64,000 bases of DNA from VXRD01 sp965242535. GTDB taxonomy: Bacteria > Latescibacterota > UBA2968. The notes under the pieces were generated by a model. That model was given only the letters and a program-made list of their open reading frames with translations, had not been told where the DNA came from and did no database searches. The DNA lies in NCBI GenBank assembly GCA_965242535.1, contig OZ251458.1, forward strand, positions 1,178,001 through 1,242,000, in the 5' to 3' direction. Positions 35,448-43,890 of the stretch are shown piece by piece. Every line of letters starts with the position of its first letter. Position 1 is the stretch's first letter. The translations under genes and the position numbers were made by a program.

Positions 35448-36484
35448 AGCGCGCTCCACTGCGCGTCGGCCTGATCGGTTGCGGCGGCATCGTCCAAAAA
35501 TCGCATCTGCCCGGCCTGCTCGAGATTCCGGATCTCGTCACCGTCTCGGCCATCGCCGATCCCGCGGCCGAAAACAGAAACCGCGTTGGCACAGCCGCAG
35601 ACATCCCCTTGGCGCAACGCTACGAAGACCATCGCCACATGCTCGACCGCGCCGAACTCGACGCCGCGATCATCGCCACGCCCCATCACCTGCACGCCGA
35701 ACACGTCCGCGCCGCCGCACAGGCAGGCATCGCCATCATCTCAGAAAAACCCATGGCGACCTCGCTCGAAGAAGCCGATCAGATCCTCGACGCGGTGAAA
35801 AAACGCGGCTCTTACTACGGCATCGTCCACAATTTTCTCTACATGCCCGGCACGGTGGAAGCCCTCAAAATATTGCGCGGGGATGCGCCGCAAACCGGGC
35901 GCGCCCTCTCCCTGTTTGGCAAAACGGAAGATCAGGCCGATCCCAACGCGGTTTGGCGCGCATCCAAAGCGGCCGGTGGCGGTTGCCTCGCGGACAGTGC
36001 CTATCACGAAATCTATTTGATCGAAGCCATGATCGGTTCGCCCGTGCGCTATGTCGAAGCCCGCGTGCAGACCAAATTCTTCGCCTTTGATGTCGATGAT
36101 GTGGCCTTCCTCCTCTTTGAACACGAAAATGGCGCGATCTCCACAGTCGCCACCTCTTGGGGCATGCCCAGCGGCAGAGATGGCAATTTGTGCGAAGTCT
36201 ATACCCGCGCGCACGGGATCCGCATCGTCAGCCGCGGGCGCGAACTCCTTTGCATGGACAAATCCAATCGCAAATGGGAATCCGTCCCCCTCGCCCATGG
36301 CCTCGGTGCTACGGCCCTAGCCCGCGCAGGACACGCCAACTATTTCGCCGCCACCTTCGAAGCACTCGCCAACGGCAACCCGCCGCCGATCACCTGCGAA
36401 CGCGCCCGCCACAACCTCGCGATCATCCACGCGGCACACGCGGCCACGACCTCGCGCAAAGCGGTCGATGTGAAAGCCCTTTAG
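35432..36484 (+). CDS. Gfo/Idh/MocA family oxidoreductase
   Basis: A 350-residue NAD(P)-dependent dehydrogenase. The Rossmann motif is RVGLIGCGGIVQKSHLPGL, the catalytic lysine lies in IAIISEKPMATSLEEAD, and the histidine region is YHEIYLIEAMIG. Family members oxidise sugars, inositols or related polyols. The ATG at 35432 has GGAAAACCGC in front; a second ATG at 35444 overlaps the previous stop (ATGA). Sugar-type substrates are suggested only by the family. Confidence 0.9.
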   Translation: MSPSMKRAPLRVGLIGCGGIVQKSHLPGLLEIPDLVTVSAIADPAAENRNRVGTAADIPLAQRYEDHRHMLDRAELDAAIIATPHHLHAEHVRAAAQAGIAIISEKPMATSLEEADQILDAVKKRGSYYGIVHNFLYMPGTVEALKILRGDAPQTGRALSLFGKTEDQADPNAVWRASKAAGGGCLADSAYHEIYLIEAMIGSPVRYVEARVQTKFFAFDVDDVAFLLFEHENGAISTVATSWGMPSGRDGNLCEVYTRAHGIRIVSRGRELLCMDKSNRKWESVPLAHGLGATALARAGHANYFAATFEALANGNPPPITCERARHNLAIIHAAHAATTSRKAVDVKAL

Positions 36485-36573
36485 AACACGCGCACTGGAT
36501 TTTATGTACCATCTCACGCACGCGCCATCGCGTACTGTGAAAACAGGTATCCGTTGAAACAAAATATCCTTGA

Positions 36574-36666
36574 TTAGATAGTGGGATTGTATATTTTCAC
36601 AGCGCGGCCTCTCGCTGCTATGACGAGTACCTCGAGGAAATCAAACGAGAGGGATTAATTCCATGA
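36574..36666 (+). pseudogene. 3' remnant of a HigB/RelE-type toxin gene
   Basis: The frame that ends at 36666 reads IVYFHSAASRCYDEYLEEI and KREGLIP, then a stop overlapping the antitoxin start by ATGA. The ending YDEYL-EEI-KREGLI is the common C-terminus of HigB/Gp49-like toxins lying ahead of an XRE antitoxin. An in-frame stop at 36571 leaves only about 30 codons, so the toxin is lost or the start is elsewhere. Confidence 0.45.
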
Positions 36667-37010
36667 GTGGTCACCATTCTTTTGACAAACTCCGAAACCG
36701 CATGACACCCGAACGCCGGGCTTACAATGCGGCGAAAACCGAGGAATTATTGGCGGGACTATCCCTGTGTGAAGCCCGCGGCCAAGCCCAAGCCGATTTG
36801 GCCAAACGCCTAAAGGTCGAACGGCAGGTCATTGCCAACATGGAACGCCGCGCCGATATGTATGTCGGCAATCTCCGCCGCTGTATTGAAAACATGGGCG
36901 GTACGTTAGAAATCACAGCGCGTTTTCCCAAGGGCAACGTCCCCATCGCGAAGTTCAGTGAGGGCGACGCACAAACCGATGAACGACCTCAACGCGAATC
37001 CACAACTTAA
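36663..37010 (+). CDS. XRE-family antitoxin (HigA-like)
   Basis: A 115-residue HTH protein. Text such as RMTPERRAYNAAKTEELLAG, QADLAKRLKVERQVIANMERR and MYVGNLRRCIENMGGTLEIT is typical for XRE antitoxins of HigBA-type pairs, where the protein binds the toxin and represses the operon. The matching toxin gene upstream is only a remnant, so this may be an orphan antitoxin or a plain regulator. It ends 15 nt before the dioxygenase-HEAT gene and could control it. Confidence 0.8.
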   Translation: MSGHHSFDKLRNRMTPERRAYNAAKTEELLAGLSLCEARGQAQADLAKRLKVERQVIANMERRADMYVGNLRRCIENMGGTLEITARFPKGNVPIAKFSEGDAQTDERPQRESTT

Positions 37011-37025
37011 ACCGAGGAGCGCACC

Positions 37026-38456
37026 ATGGCAGACAAACCCGTTTTGTTGACCGATGCACAGATGCAGCAATTCATCCGGGAGGGGTATTTGATGCTCCAT
37101 CCGGATTTTCCAGAGGGATTTCACGCGAAAGTCTATCAGCGCATCGACGAATCCTTTGCCAAAGCCGGTGGCAAAAACCCGGGCAACAACCTCCTCCCGG
37201 CCGTGCCAGAACTGCAAGAGGTGTGGGATCACCCCGTCGTTCACGGTGCGTTTTCCAGCATCCTCGGCCCGGATTACTATTTGCACCTGCACCGCCACGT
37301 CCACGAAAGTCGTCCGGGCAGTGTGGCGCGCGGCATGCACAAAGACAGTTTGCACAACAGCCGGTTTTGCGCGGACCACAACCGCCGCCATCACCACTGC
37401 CGCTGGATGATGGCGATGTATTATCCGCAGGACACGCCCGACGAAATGGGCCCCACCAGCGTGATTCCAAAATCGCAGTACATCACGACCCGGCAACAAG
37501 AAGGCGAGCATCTCTTCTCGTCCGGGCCCGCGGGCACGGTCGTGCTGATTCACTACGACATCTTGCACAAAAAAGAAGCCAACCACACGGACATCACGCG
37601 CCACATGGTCAAATTTCTGTTCACGCGCATGAGCGAACCCACCGAACCCACATGGGATCACGCAGATGAAACCTGGGCCGCGTCCGATGATCCGCAAGAA
37701 CCGACCTGGCAGGCCATGTGGGATTGGCACTTGGGCAAAGCGCCGGAACAAAGGGCAAACGGCGCGTCTATCGAAACCCTGGCCGGACGCCTTTCCCATG
37801 CGGACGAAGCCCTCGCCCTCAATGCGTCCTACACCTTGGGATCGCGGGGCGAACGCGCCATACCCGCCTTGATCGACGCGCTCTCAGACGCGGAAAATGT
37901 GGATCGGCCCCGCAACGCGGGGTACGGACTCGCGGCGGTTGGCGAACGCGCCGTTCCCGCCTTGCTCGAACTCATCCGAGACCCGAACGCGCAGCTCCGC
38001 GCCCGCGCCGTCGATGTGCTCGGCGACTTGGGCTTGCACGCCAAAGCCGCCACGCCCGATCTCATCGCGCTGTTGCGAGACCCCGATGAAGACGTGCGCG
38101 CCCGCGCCGCCGAATCCCTGGGCACGGTGAGTCAAAACGTCGCGGATGCCGTGCGCCCCCTCGCGGATATCCTGTCCACAGATGAGAGCGATTTCGTGCG
38201 CCGCAACGCGGCCCTCTCGCTTGCGCGACTGGCCCCCCATGCCCAATCGGCCATTCCCGAATTGGCAGACGCCATGCGCGATGGCAACCACTACGTGCGC
38301 GGATTTGCGGTCCACGGTCTCTACCGCATCGGCACAGCCGAAGCCCTCCGCGCCGCCATGCAACGCCTGCAAACCCTCCGTTGGGACAGCGAACCCCGAG
38401 GCCAAGTGCAAAGACCTACCCCCATCAAGGCGGAAGAGGGAAGACGGGAGAGGTGA
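37026..38456 (+). CDS. Phytanoyl-CoA dioxygenase-like domain fused to HEAT repeats
   Basis: A 476-residue two-part protein. Residues 1-220 are a PhyH-type Fe(II)/2-oxoglutarate dioxygenase: iron ligands are expected in MHKDSLHNSRF (H-x-D near residue 105) and the distal histidine in IHYDILHKKEANHTD near residue 180, with RHMVKFLFTR. Residues 255-450 are HEAT/PBS-lyase-type repeats of about 31-38 residues (ALDALSDAEN-like RERAIPALIDALSDAENVD, then RAVPALLELIRDPNAQLRAR and more). Such fusions are unusual. The start ATG follows GAGGAGCGCACC, and the gene shortly follows the antitoxin gene. The target could be a small hydroxylation substrate bound by the HEAT array, but that is a guess. Confidence 0.85.
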   Translation: MADKPVLLTDAQMQQFIREGYLMLHPDFPEGFHAKVYQRIDESFAKAGGKNPGNNLLPAVPELQEVWDHPVVHGAFSSILGPDYYLHLHRHVHESRPGSVARGMHKDSLHNSRFCADHNRRHHHCRWMMAMYYPQDTPDEMGPTSVIPKSQYITTRQQEGEHLFSSGPAGTVVLIHYDILHKKEANHTDITRHMVKFLFTRMSEPTEPTWDHADETWAASDDPQEPTWQAMWDWHLGKAPEQRANGASIETLAGRLSHADEALALNASYTLGSRGERAIPALIDALSDAENVDRPRNAGYGLAAVGERAVPALLELIRDPNAQLRARAVDVLGDLGLHAKAATPDLIALLRDPDEDVRARAAESLGTVSQNVADAVRPLADILSTDESDFVRRNAALSLARLAPHAQSAIPELADAMRDGNHYVRGFAVHGLYRIGTAEALRAAMQRLQTLRWDSEPRGQVQRPTPIKAEEGRRER

Positions 38457-38483
38457 GACGGGGACGGGAGAAGCAATCGCAAT

Positions 38484-38510
38484 CGTAGGGACAGGCCCCC
38501 GTGCCTGTCC
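38484..38510 (+). repeat. REP-like palindrome with heptad remnants
   Basis: A copy of the GGACAGGC palindrome family lies between the dioxygenase and amidohydrolase genes, preceded by a few gggagac-type heptads at 38448-38472. Confidence 0.85.
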
Positions 38511-38551
38511 CCGCACCCGGCAGTTCCGCTAATTCCTTGCAGGAGACCCCC

Positions 38552-39403
38552 ATGCACATCCCCATTTTAGACACGCATCAACACCTGATCTACCCGCGCA
38601 AATACCCGTATTCGTGGACGGATGAGCTCGCGCCGCTCGCGGGCAATGCGTTTCACATCGAGGACTATTTGGCCGCCGCAGAAGGTTGCGGGATCGCGCG
38701 CACCATTTTCATGGAAGCCTCGCCCGATGATCCCCACTGGCGGGACGAAACCCGGTTCGTCTGCGACTTGTCCGACCGGCCCGATGCGATCATCGAAGGC
38801 ATCATCGCCAACTGCCGGCCCGAAATCCCCGTTGGATTTGAAGCCTATCTCGAATCCATCGCGCATCCCAAGCTCGTCGGCCTGCGCCGCATCTTGCACA
38901 CCATGCCCGACGACCTCTCGCAATCGGATCACTTTGCCGCAAACATCCGCCTGCTCGAGAAATTCGATCTCACCTTCGACCTCTGCTTCCTCGCCCGGCA
39001 ACTGCCCATCGCCCGCGCATTGGCGCGAAAATGCCCCGATGTCCAATTCGTCCTCGACCACTGCGGGGGGCCGGATATCGCGAATGACGTGCGGGATCCC
39101 TGGCGCGATCAGATCGCGCAACTCGCCGCGCTTCCCAATGTCGCGTGCAAAATCTCCGGCGTGCTGGCCTATTGCGCGCCGGGCGATGCCACCCTCGAAG
39201 CGGTTCGCCCTTATGTCGAACATTGCATCGAAAGTTTTGGCTGGCAGCGCGTGGTATGGGGCAGCGACTGGCCGGTTTGCAACACGCGCTCCGATCTCAA
39301 AACATGGGCGCGCATATCGCGCGAAATCGTCGCCCATGCAGACGCGGCGGATCGGGCAAACCTCTTTCACAAAAACGCGGAACGGATTTATCTAAAACGA
39401 TAG
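38552..39403 (+). CDS. Amidohydrolase-2 family (TIM-barrel) hydrolase
   Basis: A 283-residue metal-dependent hydrolase. The metal motif is ILDTHQHLIYPRKYPYSW at the N-terminus, followed by VDHCGG-type LDHCGGPDIAND, and VVWGSDWPVCNTRSDL with the catalytic aspartate near the C-terminus. Relatives include L-fuconolactonase, 2-pyrone-4,6-dicarboxylate hydrolase and similar lactonases. The ATG at 38552 has GCAGGAG just upstream. It lies after the dioxygenase gene in the same direction and may share its transcript, ending at the hairpin near 39.5 kb. Confidence 0.88.
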   Translation: MHIPILDTHQHLIYPRKYPYSWTDELAPLAGNAFHIEDYLAAAEGCGIARTIFMEASPDDPHWRDETRFVCDLSDRPDAIIEGIIANCRPEIPVGFEAYLESIAHPKLVGLRRILHTMPDDLSQSDHFAANIRLLEKFDLTFDLCFLARQLPIARALARKCPDVQFVLDHCGGPDIANDVRDPWRDQIAQLAALPNVACKISGVLAYCAPGDATLEAVRPYVEHCIESFGWQRVVWGSDWPVCNTRSDLKTWARISREIVAHADAADRANLFHKNAERIYLKR

Positions 39404-39480
39404 CGAACGCAAAACGTCGGTTGGAGGGTATCATCGAGCAGGTGAACGAGCGAGAGCGGATTTATTTCAAGCAATAACGC

Positions 39481-39513
39481 AAAACGGCCACCCACAAAGC
39501 AGGTGGCCGTTTC
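39481..39513. terminator. Terminator hairpin after the amidohydrolase gene
   Basis: A perfect 11-bp stem AAACGGCCACC / GGTGGCCGTTT with a 9-nt loop, followed by TTTCG. It lies between convergent genes and could serve both. Confidence 0.7.
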
Positions 39514-39572
39514 GTCGTCTAAGCCTCTCCTTCCGAATTCCTCGGGCGTGCGATTTTGTACGCCCGCAATTC

Positions 39573-40460
39573 CTAATCCGCTCGTCCCAGGATTTTCAAC
39601 AAGCGGTCGGGGCGACGCGTAATGATGCCATTGACCCCGGTCTCGATCAGCATTCGCATTTCCGCCTCGTCATCCACTGTCCAGATTTGCACTTGGATAT
39701 TGTTTTGGCGCGCGCCAGATAAGAGGCGGGGATGGACGCCGTCGATTGGGCCGAGCTTCAACGGGAACTGTAAGGCTTCGACTGAAGGATGATAAACCGC
39801 GCCTAAGTGCAAGTAGCACAAGGCGTAAAAAAACATGCCTTCCGTCATGCCCGCGGAGGTGGCGACCTCGGGAAACCGCTTGCGAAACCGCTTCAATGTC
39901 CCGCTATCAAAACAGGCAACCAGCACGCGGTGTTGCATTCCGCAGCGGCGAATCGCATGGCCGAATGCCGCGACGATATCCGGGTCTCGTTGCTTGATCT
40001 CGATCGTCATTCGCATGTGTGGAAACGCCGCAAAGACCTCGTCCAGCGTCGGCACCACAATGCCCTTTCCGCGAAAGGGAAAGGTGGCCCCATCATCCGA
40101 CGACCACTGGTGGCCCGCGTCCAACTGCTTCAATTCTGCGAGCGTGAAATCAGCCACCCGGCCATTGCCATCTGTGGTGCGCGCCACGGTCTCGTCGTGA
40201 AAAACCACCAGATGTCCGTCTTTTGTGCCGCGAATATCCATCTCCAGCACATCCACGCCGAGATCGACCGCACGCCGAAACGCATACAGGGTATTCTCGG
40301 GCCACAACCGCCAGCCCCCGCGGTGGGCGATCACGTCAACCCCCGCCCGCTGTTGAAAAAAAGGATGATCGGACATCGGGACCCTCCAAACCGCGAGCAC
40401 GACACATAGCGCGGAGAGCGATAAAATTACGATGAGCAGAATTTTTATGGCGCGTCTCAC
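39573..40460 (-). CDS. Glycerophosphodiester phosphodiesterase, membrane-anchored or secreted
   Basis: A 295-residue GDPD family protein that hydrolyses glycerophosphodiesters to glycerol 3-phosphate and an alcohol. Catalytic text: DVIAHRGGWRLWPENTLYAF near residue 42 and LEMDIRGTKDGHLVVFHDET near residue 72. Residues 5-25 (IKILLIVILSLSALCVVLAVW) form an N-terminal membrane segment or signal peptide. The start is a GTG at 40460. A single gene, convergent with the amidohydrolase gene across a hairpin. Confidence 0.9.
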   Translation of the reverse strand: MRRAIKILLIVILSLSALCVVLAVWRVPMSDHPFFQQRAGVDVIAHRGGWRLWPENTLYAFRRAVDLGVDVLEMDIRGTKDGHLVVFHDETVARTTDGNGRVADFTLAELKQLDAGHQWSSDDGATFPFRGKGIVVPTLDEVFAAFPHMRMTIEIKQRDPDIVAAFGHAIRRCGMQHRVLVACFDSGTLKRFRKRFPEVATSAGMTEGMFFYALCYLHLGAVYHPSVEALQFPLKLGPIDGVHPRLLSGARQNNIQVQIWTVDDEAEMRMLIETGVNGIITRRPDRLLKILGRAD

Positions 40461-40502
40461 ATTTCACGTCTCACTGCTGGGCAGGCGTTCGCCAGAATGA
40501 CC

Positions 40503-40797
40503 GGTGGGCTTACGCGCTGTGCCCGATGGCTTTCGGTGATGGATGTTTGGGATGACACGTCTGGCGATGGCTTCTCTAAGAAGCCATCTAAAAACTCGGG
40601 CCGCCATTGAGAGAGCCACAAAAGCATTCGCTTTTCCCAGGTCAAAACCATACCTATCGCAAAAATAGGATGCCTTGATTCCCCCCTTCCTCGCAGGAAG
40701 GGGGGCTAGGGGGGTAGGTCCCGATAATTTTTAGATGGCTTCTAAAGGACGGTGGAACGGCAAAGCGATCCCGATAATGAATGAGTTGGTACAAATG
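40503..40797 (-). repeat. Dispersed 0.4 kb repeat, copy D (partial, reversed, interrupted)
   Basis: Reverse-oriented partial copy of the family at 1360 and 59611. The outer end (GTACCAACTCATTCATTATC read on the minus strand, near 40783) and the next segment (about 40503-40576, GAAAGCCATCGGGCACAGCG) are present but the half with the hairpin is missing. The two pieces are separated by the nested element at 40577-40745. Confidence 0.8.
40577..40745. mobile_element. Nested element with terminal inverted repeats (MITE-like)
   Basis: About 169 bp bounded by 18-bp inverted repeats, TAAGAAGCCATCTAAAAA at the left and TTTTTAGATGGCTTCTAA at the right (17 of 18 complementary). In the middle is a perfect hairpin of 11 bp, CCCCCCTTCCT / AGGAAGGGGGG. 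No coding frame. It interrupts repeat copy D exactly after the GTCCTT that the other copies continue with GAGAAGCC, so it looks inserted. Confidence 0.65.
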
Positions 40798-40872
40798 ACG
40801 CTTGCCCTCTCCCGTCTCCCGTCTCACTTCTTACCGAAGGGGGGTTGGGCGGGCGGACAACGAGTCTAGTCC

Positions 40873-42639
40873 TCAAACCCGATACACAATCGCCCCCCGC
40901 GGTTTTGGGCGGTGGAGCGGGCATTCGACAGGGCATGATCGCTTGCAGGGGTATTGGCCTTCCAATGATTCCCAAGCGTGCGCCACGGCGCGGTCGAGGG
41001 TGGTGTGAAAGCGATCTCGGCCGATGGCTTGGAGCATGCCCGCGCGGTCGAGCGCGTCTGCGACCTGCTTTTTGGTCCGCGCAAACAGCACTTCCACGCC
41101 TGCCTCGTGCAGCCGTTGCACCACGCGGATGAGCATGTCCTCGCCCGTGGCGTCGATCTCGTTCATCCCCTCGGCATCCACAATTACGTAGCGCAATGCG
41201 GGATCGCCGATCCGATTCAATATGGCGTCTTCAAACGCGCCCGCGCTACCGAAGTACAACGAGCCGTCAAATCGGATGGTGGCTATCGCATCGCACAATT
41301 CCAGGTCGTGCTCCACAGCGTCTCGAAACGCGCCATCTGGGTGCCGGGCGAGAAAGGCCACGCGCGGTTTCATCGTGCGGTAGAGATACAGCGCGAGGGA
41401 CAGGGTCGCGCCGATCAAAATGCCCTTGTCGAGGTGGGGCGCGAAGAGGAGGGTCAGCGCGAATGACGCGAGGGCGACGATGCCGTCGTGTTTGTGGACT
41501 TTCCACGCACGCACGATGGGTTTGACGTGGATCAACCCGGCTACGGACACCATGACGATTGCCGCCAGAGTGGCCAAGGGCATGTGGTATAAAAGTTCGG
41601 TGAAGAAAAGCAACAACAGAATGACCATCAGCCCGGCGATGACAGACGCGAATCCGGTTTGACCGCCTGCACGCAGGGTGACGGTGGATCGCACAAACGA
41701 GCCGGAAACCGGAAAACTCTGAAAAAAGCTGCCGGCGATATTGCTCAAGCCCTGCGCGAGCAATTCCCGATTGGCGTCGATGCGCTGGCGCGTCTGCGCG
41801 GCGATGGCCTTGGCGATGGAGATGGTCTCCAAATACCCGATGAGCGCGATGGTGATGGCCGCGCCAACCAGCGATGGCACCACGCCCCAGTCGATGCTCG
41901 GCATGGCAAAGGTGGGAATGCCTTGGGGGATGCTGCCCACGACCTGTCCGCCGTAATCGCGCTCGAATCCGATGAGCCGCGAAACCCCGGTTGTGAGGAC
42001 CGCGACGATCAGCACATTTGGAAGTTGCGCGTTGATGCGCCGCAACGCAAATAACAACACAATCGCCGACATGCCCATGAGCAAGGTGGGCGCGTGAAAC
42101 CCCGCTGAAATCACGTCCCACATGCGGATCACGCGCTCGTAATGCGCCCCCCCGCGTTCTGCGCTGACGCCGAACAATTTGTCGATTTGCGACGTGCCGA
42201 TGATGATGGCCGCCGCATTGGTGAACCCGAGCACGACGGGATGCGCGAGAAAGTTCACCAAGACGCCCAAGCGCAACGCGCCCAGCCCAAATTGCAACAT
42301 GCCGACCATCAGGGCCAACAAAATGGCATACGCGATATACGCCTCTTCGCCGACGGAGAGTTGCCCCAATTCAGAGGCGACCATCAACGCCACGAGCGCG
42401 ACCGGCCCCGTGGAGAGTTGGCGAGACGACCCGAACAGCGCGCTGACGATGATGGGCACAAACGAGGCGTAAAAGCCGTAATAGGGCGGCATCTCGGCCA
42501 GTTGTGCATTGGCCATCGCCTGCGGGATCAACACCAGCGACAAGGTGATCCCCGCCATGATATCGGCACGCAAAACGCGCCCCTCTTTGAGTTCGCCAAT
42601 CCAACCGAGAAATGGCAGATACCGACGGAGCAGAGCCAT
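40873..42639 (-). CDS. SulP family anion transporter with STAS domain
   Basis: A 588-residue inner-membrane protein of the SulP/SLC26 family. About 10-12 membrane segments span residues 20-420 with family text (LVLIPQAMANAQLAEMPPYY, STGPVALVALMVASEL, FFQSFPVSGSFVRSTV), followed by a cytoplasmic STAS domain (IATIRFDGSLYFGSAGAF, VIVDAEGMNEIDATG). Substrates of this family include sulfate, bicarbonate and other anions; molybdate transport is known for some members and a modA gene lies upstream. The ATG at 42639 (MALLRRYLPFLGW) is chosen; the long frame upstream is read-through of intergenic repeats. Confidence 0.9.
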   Translation of the reverse strand: MALLRRYLPFLGWIGELKEGRVLRADIMAGITLSLVLIPQAMANAQLAEMPPYYGFYASFVPIIVSALFGSSRQLSTGPVALVALMVASELGQLSVGEEAYIAYAILLALMVGMLQFGLGALRLGVLVNFLAHPVVLGFTNAAAIIIGTSQIDKLFGVSAERGGAHYERVIRMWDVISAGFHAPTLLMGMSAIVLLFALRRINAQLPNVLIVAVLTTGVSRLIGFERDYGGQVVGSIPQGIPTFAMPSIDWGVVPSLVGAAITIALIGYLETISIAKAIAAQTRQRIDANRELLAQGLSNIAGSFFQSFPVSGSFVRSTVTLRAGGQTGFASVIAGLMVILLLLFFTELLYHMPLATLAAIVMVSVAGLIHVKPIVRAWKVHKHDGIVALASFALTLLFAPHLDKGILIGATLSLALYLYRTMKPRVAFLARHPDGAFRDAVEHDLELCDAIATIRFDGSLYFGSAGAFEDAILNRIGDPALRYVIVDAEGMNEIDATGEDMLIRVVQRLHEAGVEVLFARTKKQVADALDRAGMLQAIGRDRFHTTLDRAVAHAWESLEGQYPCKRSCPVECPLHRPKPRGAIVYRV

Positions 42640-42811
42640 GCGTTTTCCAATCCCTTTCACGTTGCGTATTGCGGACAGACAATGCAGATCATCTTTGAGG
42701 ACAAACCCGCCCGCATTTTGCGTACAAAATAGGCATTCCAAATCCGATTGCAAATGCAAGATTTCTACAAGGTGGGGACTGACCCTTGACCCCTGTCGCC
42801 GCGGGATGCAC

Positions 42812-42838
42812 GGACGGGCACGGGGGCCTGTCCCTGCG
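42812..42838. repeat. REP-like palindrome upstream of SulP gene
   Basis: Variant of the GGACAGGC palindrome (here GGACGGGC on one arm) followed by a fragment of the ATTGATGGG motif seen near 9240. It lies between modA and the SulP gene. Confidence 0.75.
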
Positions 42839-42896
42839 ATTGATGGGTGCATGGCTAATTGATCGCTGATCGCTTCACCGCGGGGTTCTTCACTTT

Positions 42897-43667
42897 TTAC
42901 TCGTCCAAAGCCGACACGCGAAACCCATACCGCTGAAACACCGTAGCGGCTGTGTCCGAGAGCAAAAAGCGCATCGCTGCATCTACCGCTGGCGTGCGCC
43001 GCCCTTTGACGATCGCGACGGGATACGCGATGGGCATACTCAACAGGGAATCGGGCAGGGTGGCGAGCACCTCGATCCCATCGCTGATCGCCGCATCTGT
43101 GGCATAGACAACCCCCATCGCACACTCCCCGCGCGCGACCAGCGTCAATGCGCCGCGCACATCCATCGCCGGGGCAATGCGATCTTTGAGCACATCCCAC
43201 CAGCCCAATTTTTTCAGCGCGTCTCTGGCATACATCCCCACAGGCACATGAGCCGGATCGCCCATCGCCAACATCCCCGCCTCGGGCAAGCGAAACTCGG
43301 CCCAGGGTTCTCGCTCGCCCTTGGGCGCGATCACCACCAGCGCGTTGCCCAAGAGATCGATTCGGGTATCGGGTTCGATCAACTTTTCATCCGCCAAAAA
43401 ATCCATCCATTTCACATTCGCGGAAAAATACACATCCGCAGGCGCGCCCATCGCAATCTGCTTGGCGAGGATCGACGAACTGGCAAAAGACAGCCGCAAC
43501 GCCATGCCCCGTTGTTCCGCCATTTTGGACAAATCCTGCAACGCGCTCGTCAAACTGGCCGCCGCATATACCGTCACCGGATCGGCAAAGGCGATTCCAC
43601 GCATTGCAACGAGGGCCATCGCGCAAAAAAAAATAAAGGTCAAAAAACGAATCAATCGCCTTTTCAT
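42897..43667 (-). CDS. modA: Molybdate ABC transporter substrate-binding protein
   Basis: A 256-residue periplasmic protein of the ModA family. A signal peptide occupies residues 1-28 (RFLTFIFFCAMALVAMRGIAFA), and the core has VTVYAAASLTSALQDLSK with SFASSSILAKQI, the residues that usually bind the oxyanion. The permease and ATPase genes (modB, modC) are absent; the next gene downstream in the same direction is a SulP transporter. A molybdoenzyme cluster lies 4 kb away. Confidence 0.88.
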   Translation of the reverse strand: MKRRLIRFLTFIFFCAMALVAMRGIAFADPVTVYAAASLTSALQDLSKMAEQRGMALRLSFASSSILAKQIAMGAPADVYFSANVKWMDFLADEKLIEPDTRIDLLGNALVVIAPKGEREPWAEFRLPEAGMLAMGDPAHVPVGMYARDALKKLGWWDVLKDRIAPAMDVRGALTLVARGECAMGVVYATDAAISDGIEVLATLPDSLLSMPIAYPVAIVKGRRTPAVDAAMRFLLSDTAATVFQRYGFRVSALDE

Positions 43668-43890
43668 CGGTCTCGCCTTTTAGCGGTTGGTATTCCGTTC
43701 GCCCGGCCTCATCAACATCGGGATGGGCACAAGGGCCGTACCTCTCACTCCTCGTCAATCTGATCACCGCAAACGGAAAGTGCAAGAAAAACCTCTGCTA
43801 TCCTCAAAAACGCTATACAGAATCTCAATTTGTATTATATTGTAAGCGCGTTCGCGTTTTGCAAAACCATCTTACAAACGGGAGGGTCGT
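43668..43890. promoter_or_regulatory. Divergent intergenic region between modA and AGCS gene
   Basis: About 220 bp holding the starts of two divergent genes. An AT-rich patch at 43805-43850 (with TTGTATTATATTG) may hold promoters. No clear ModE box or riboswitch was identified. Confidence 0.35.

Noticed and set aside
42640..42896. Possible tRNA or riboswitch in the modA-SulP gap, and elsewhere in the intergenic regions
   Set aside because: No cloverleaf with the conserved T-loop sequence and no molybdenum-cofactor or sulfate-type riboswitch pattern was recognised by eye; a search program would be decisive.
40873..43200. 775-residue start for the SulP gene
   Set aside because: The extra 187 residues translate intergenic DNA including a REP copy; the family begins at MALLRRYLPF (42639).
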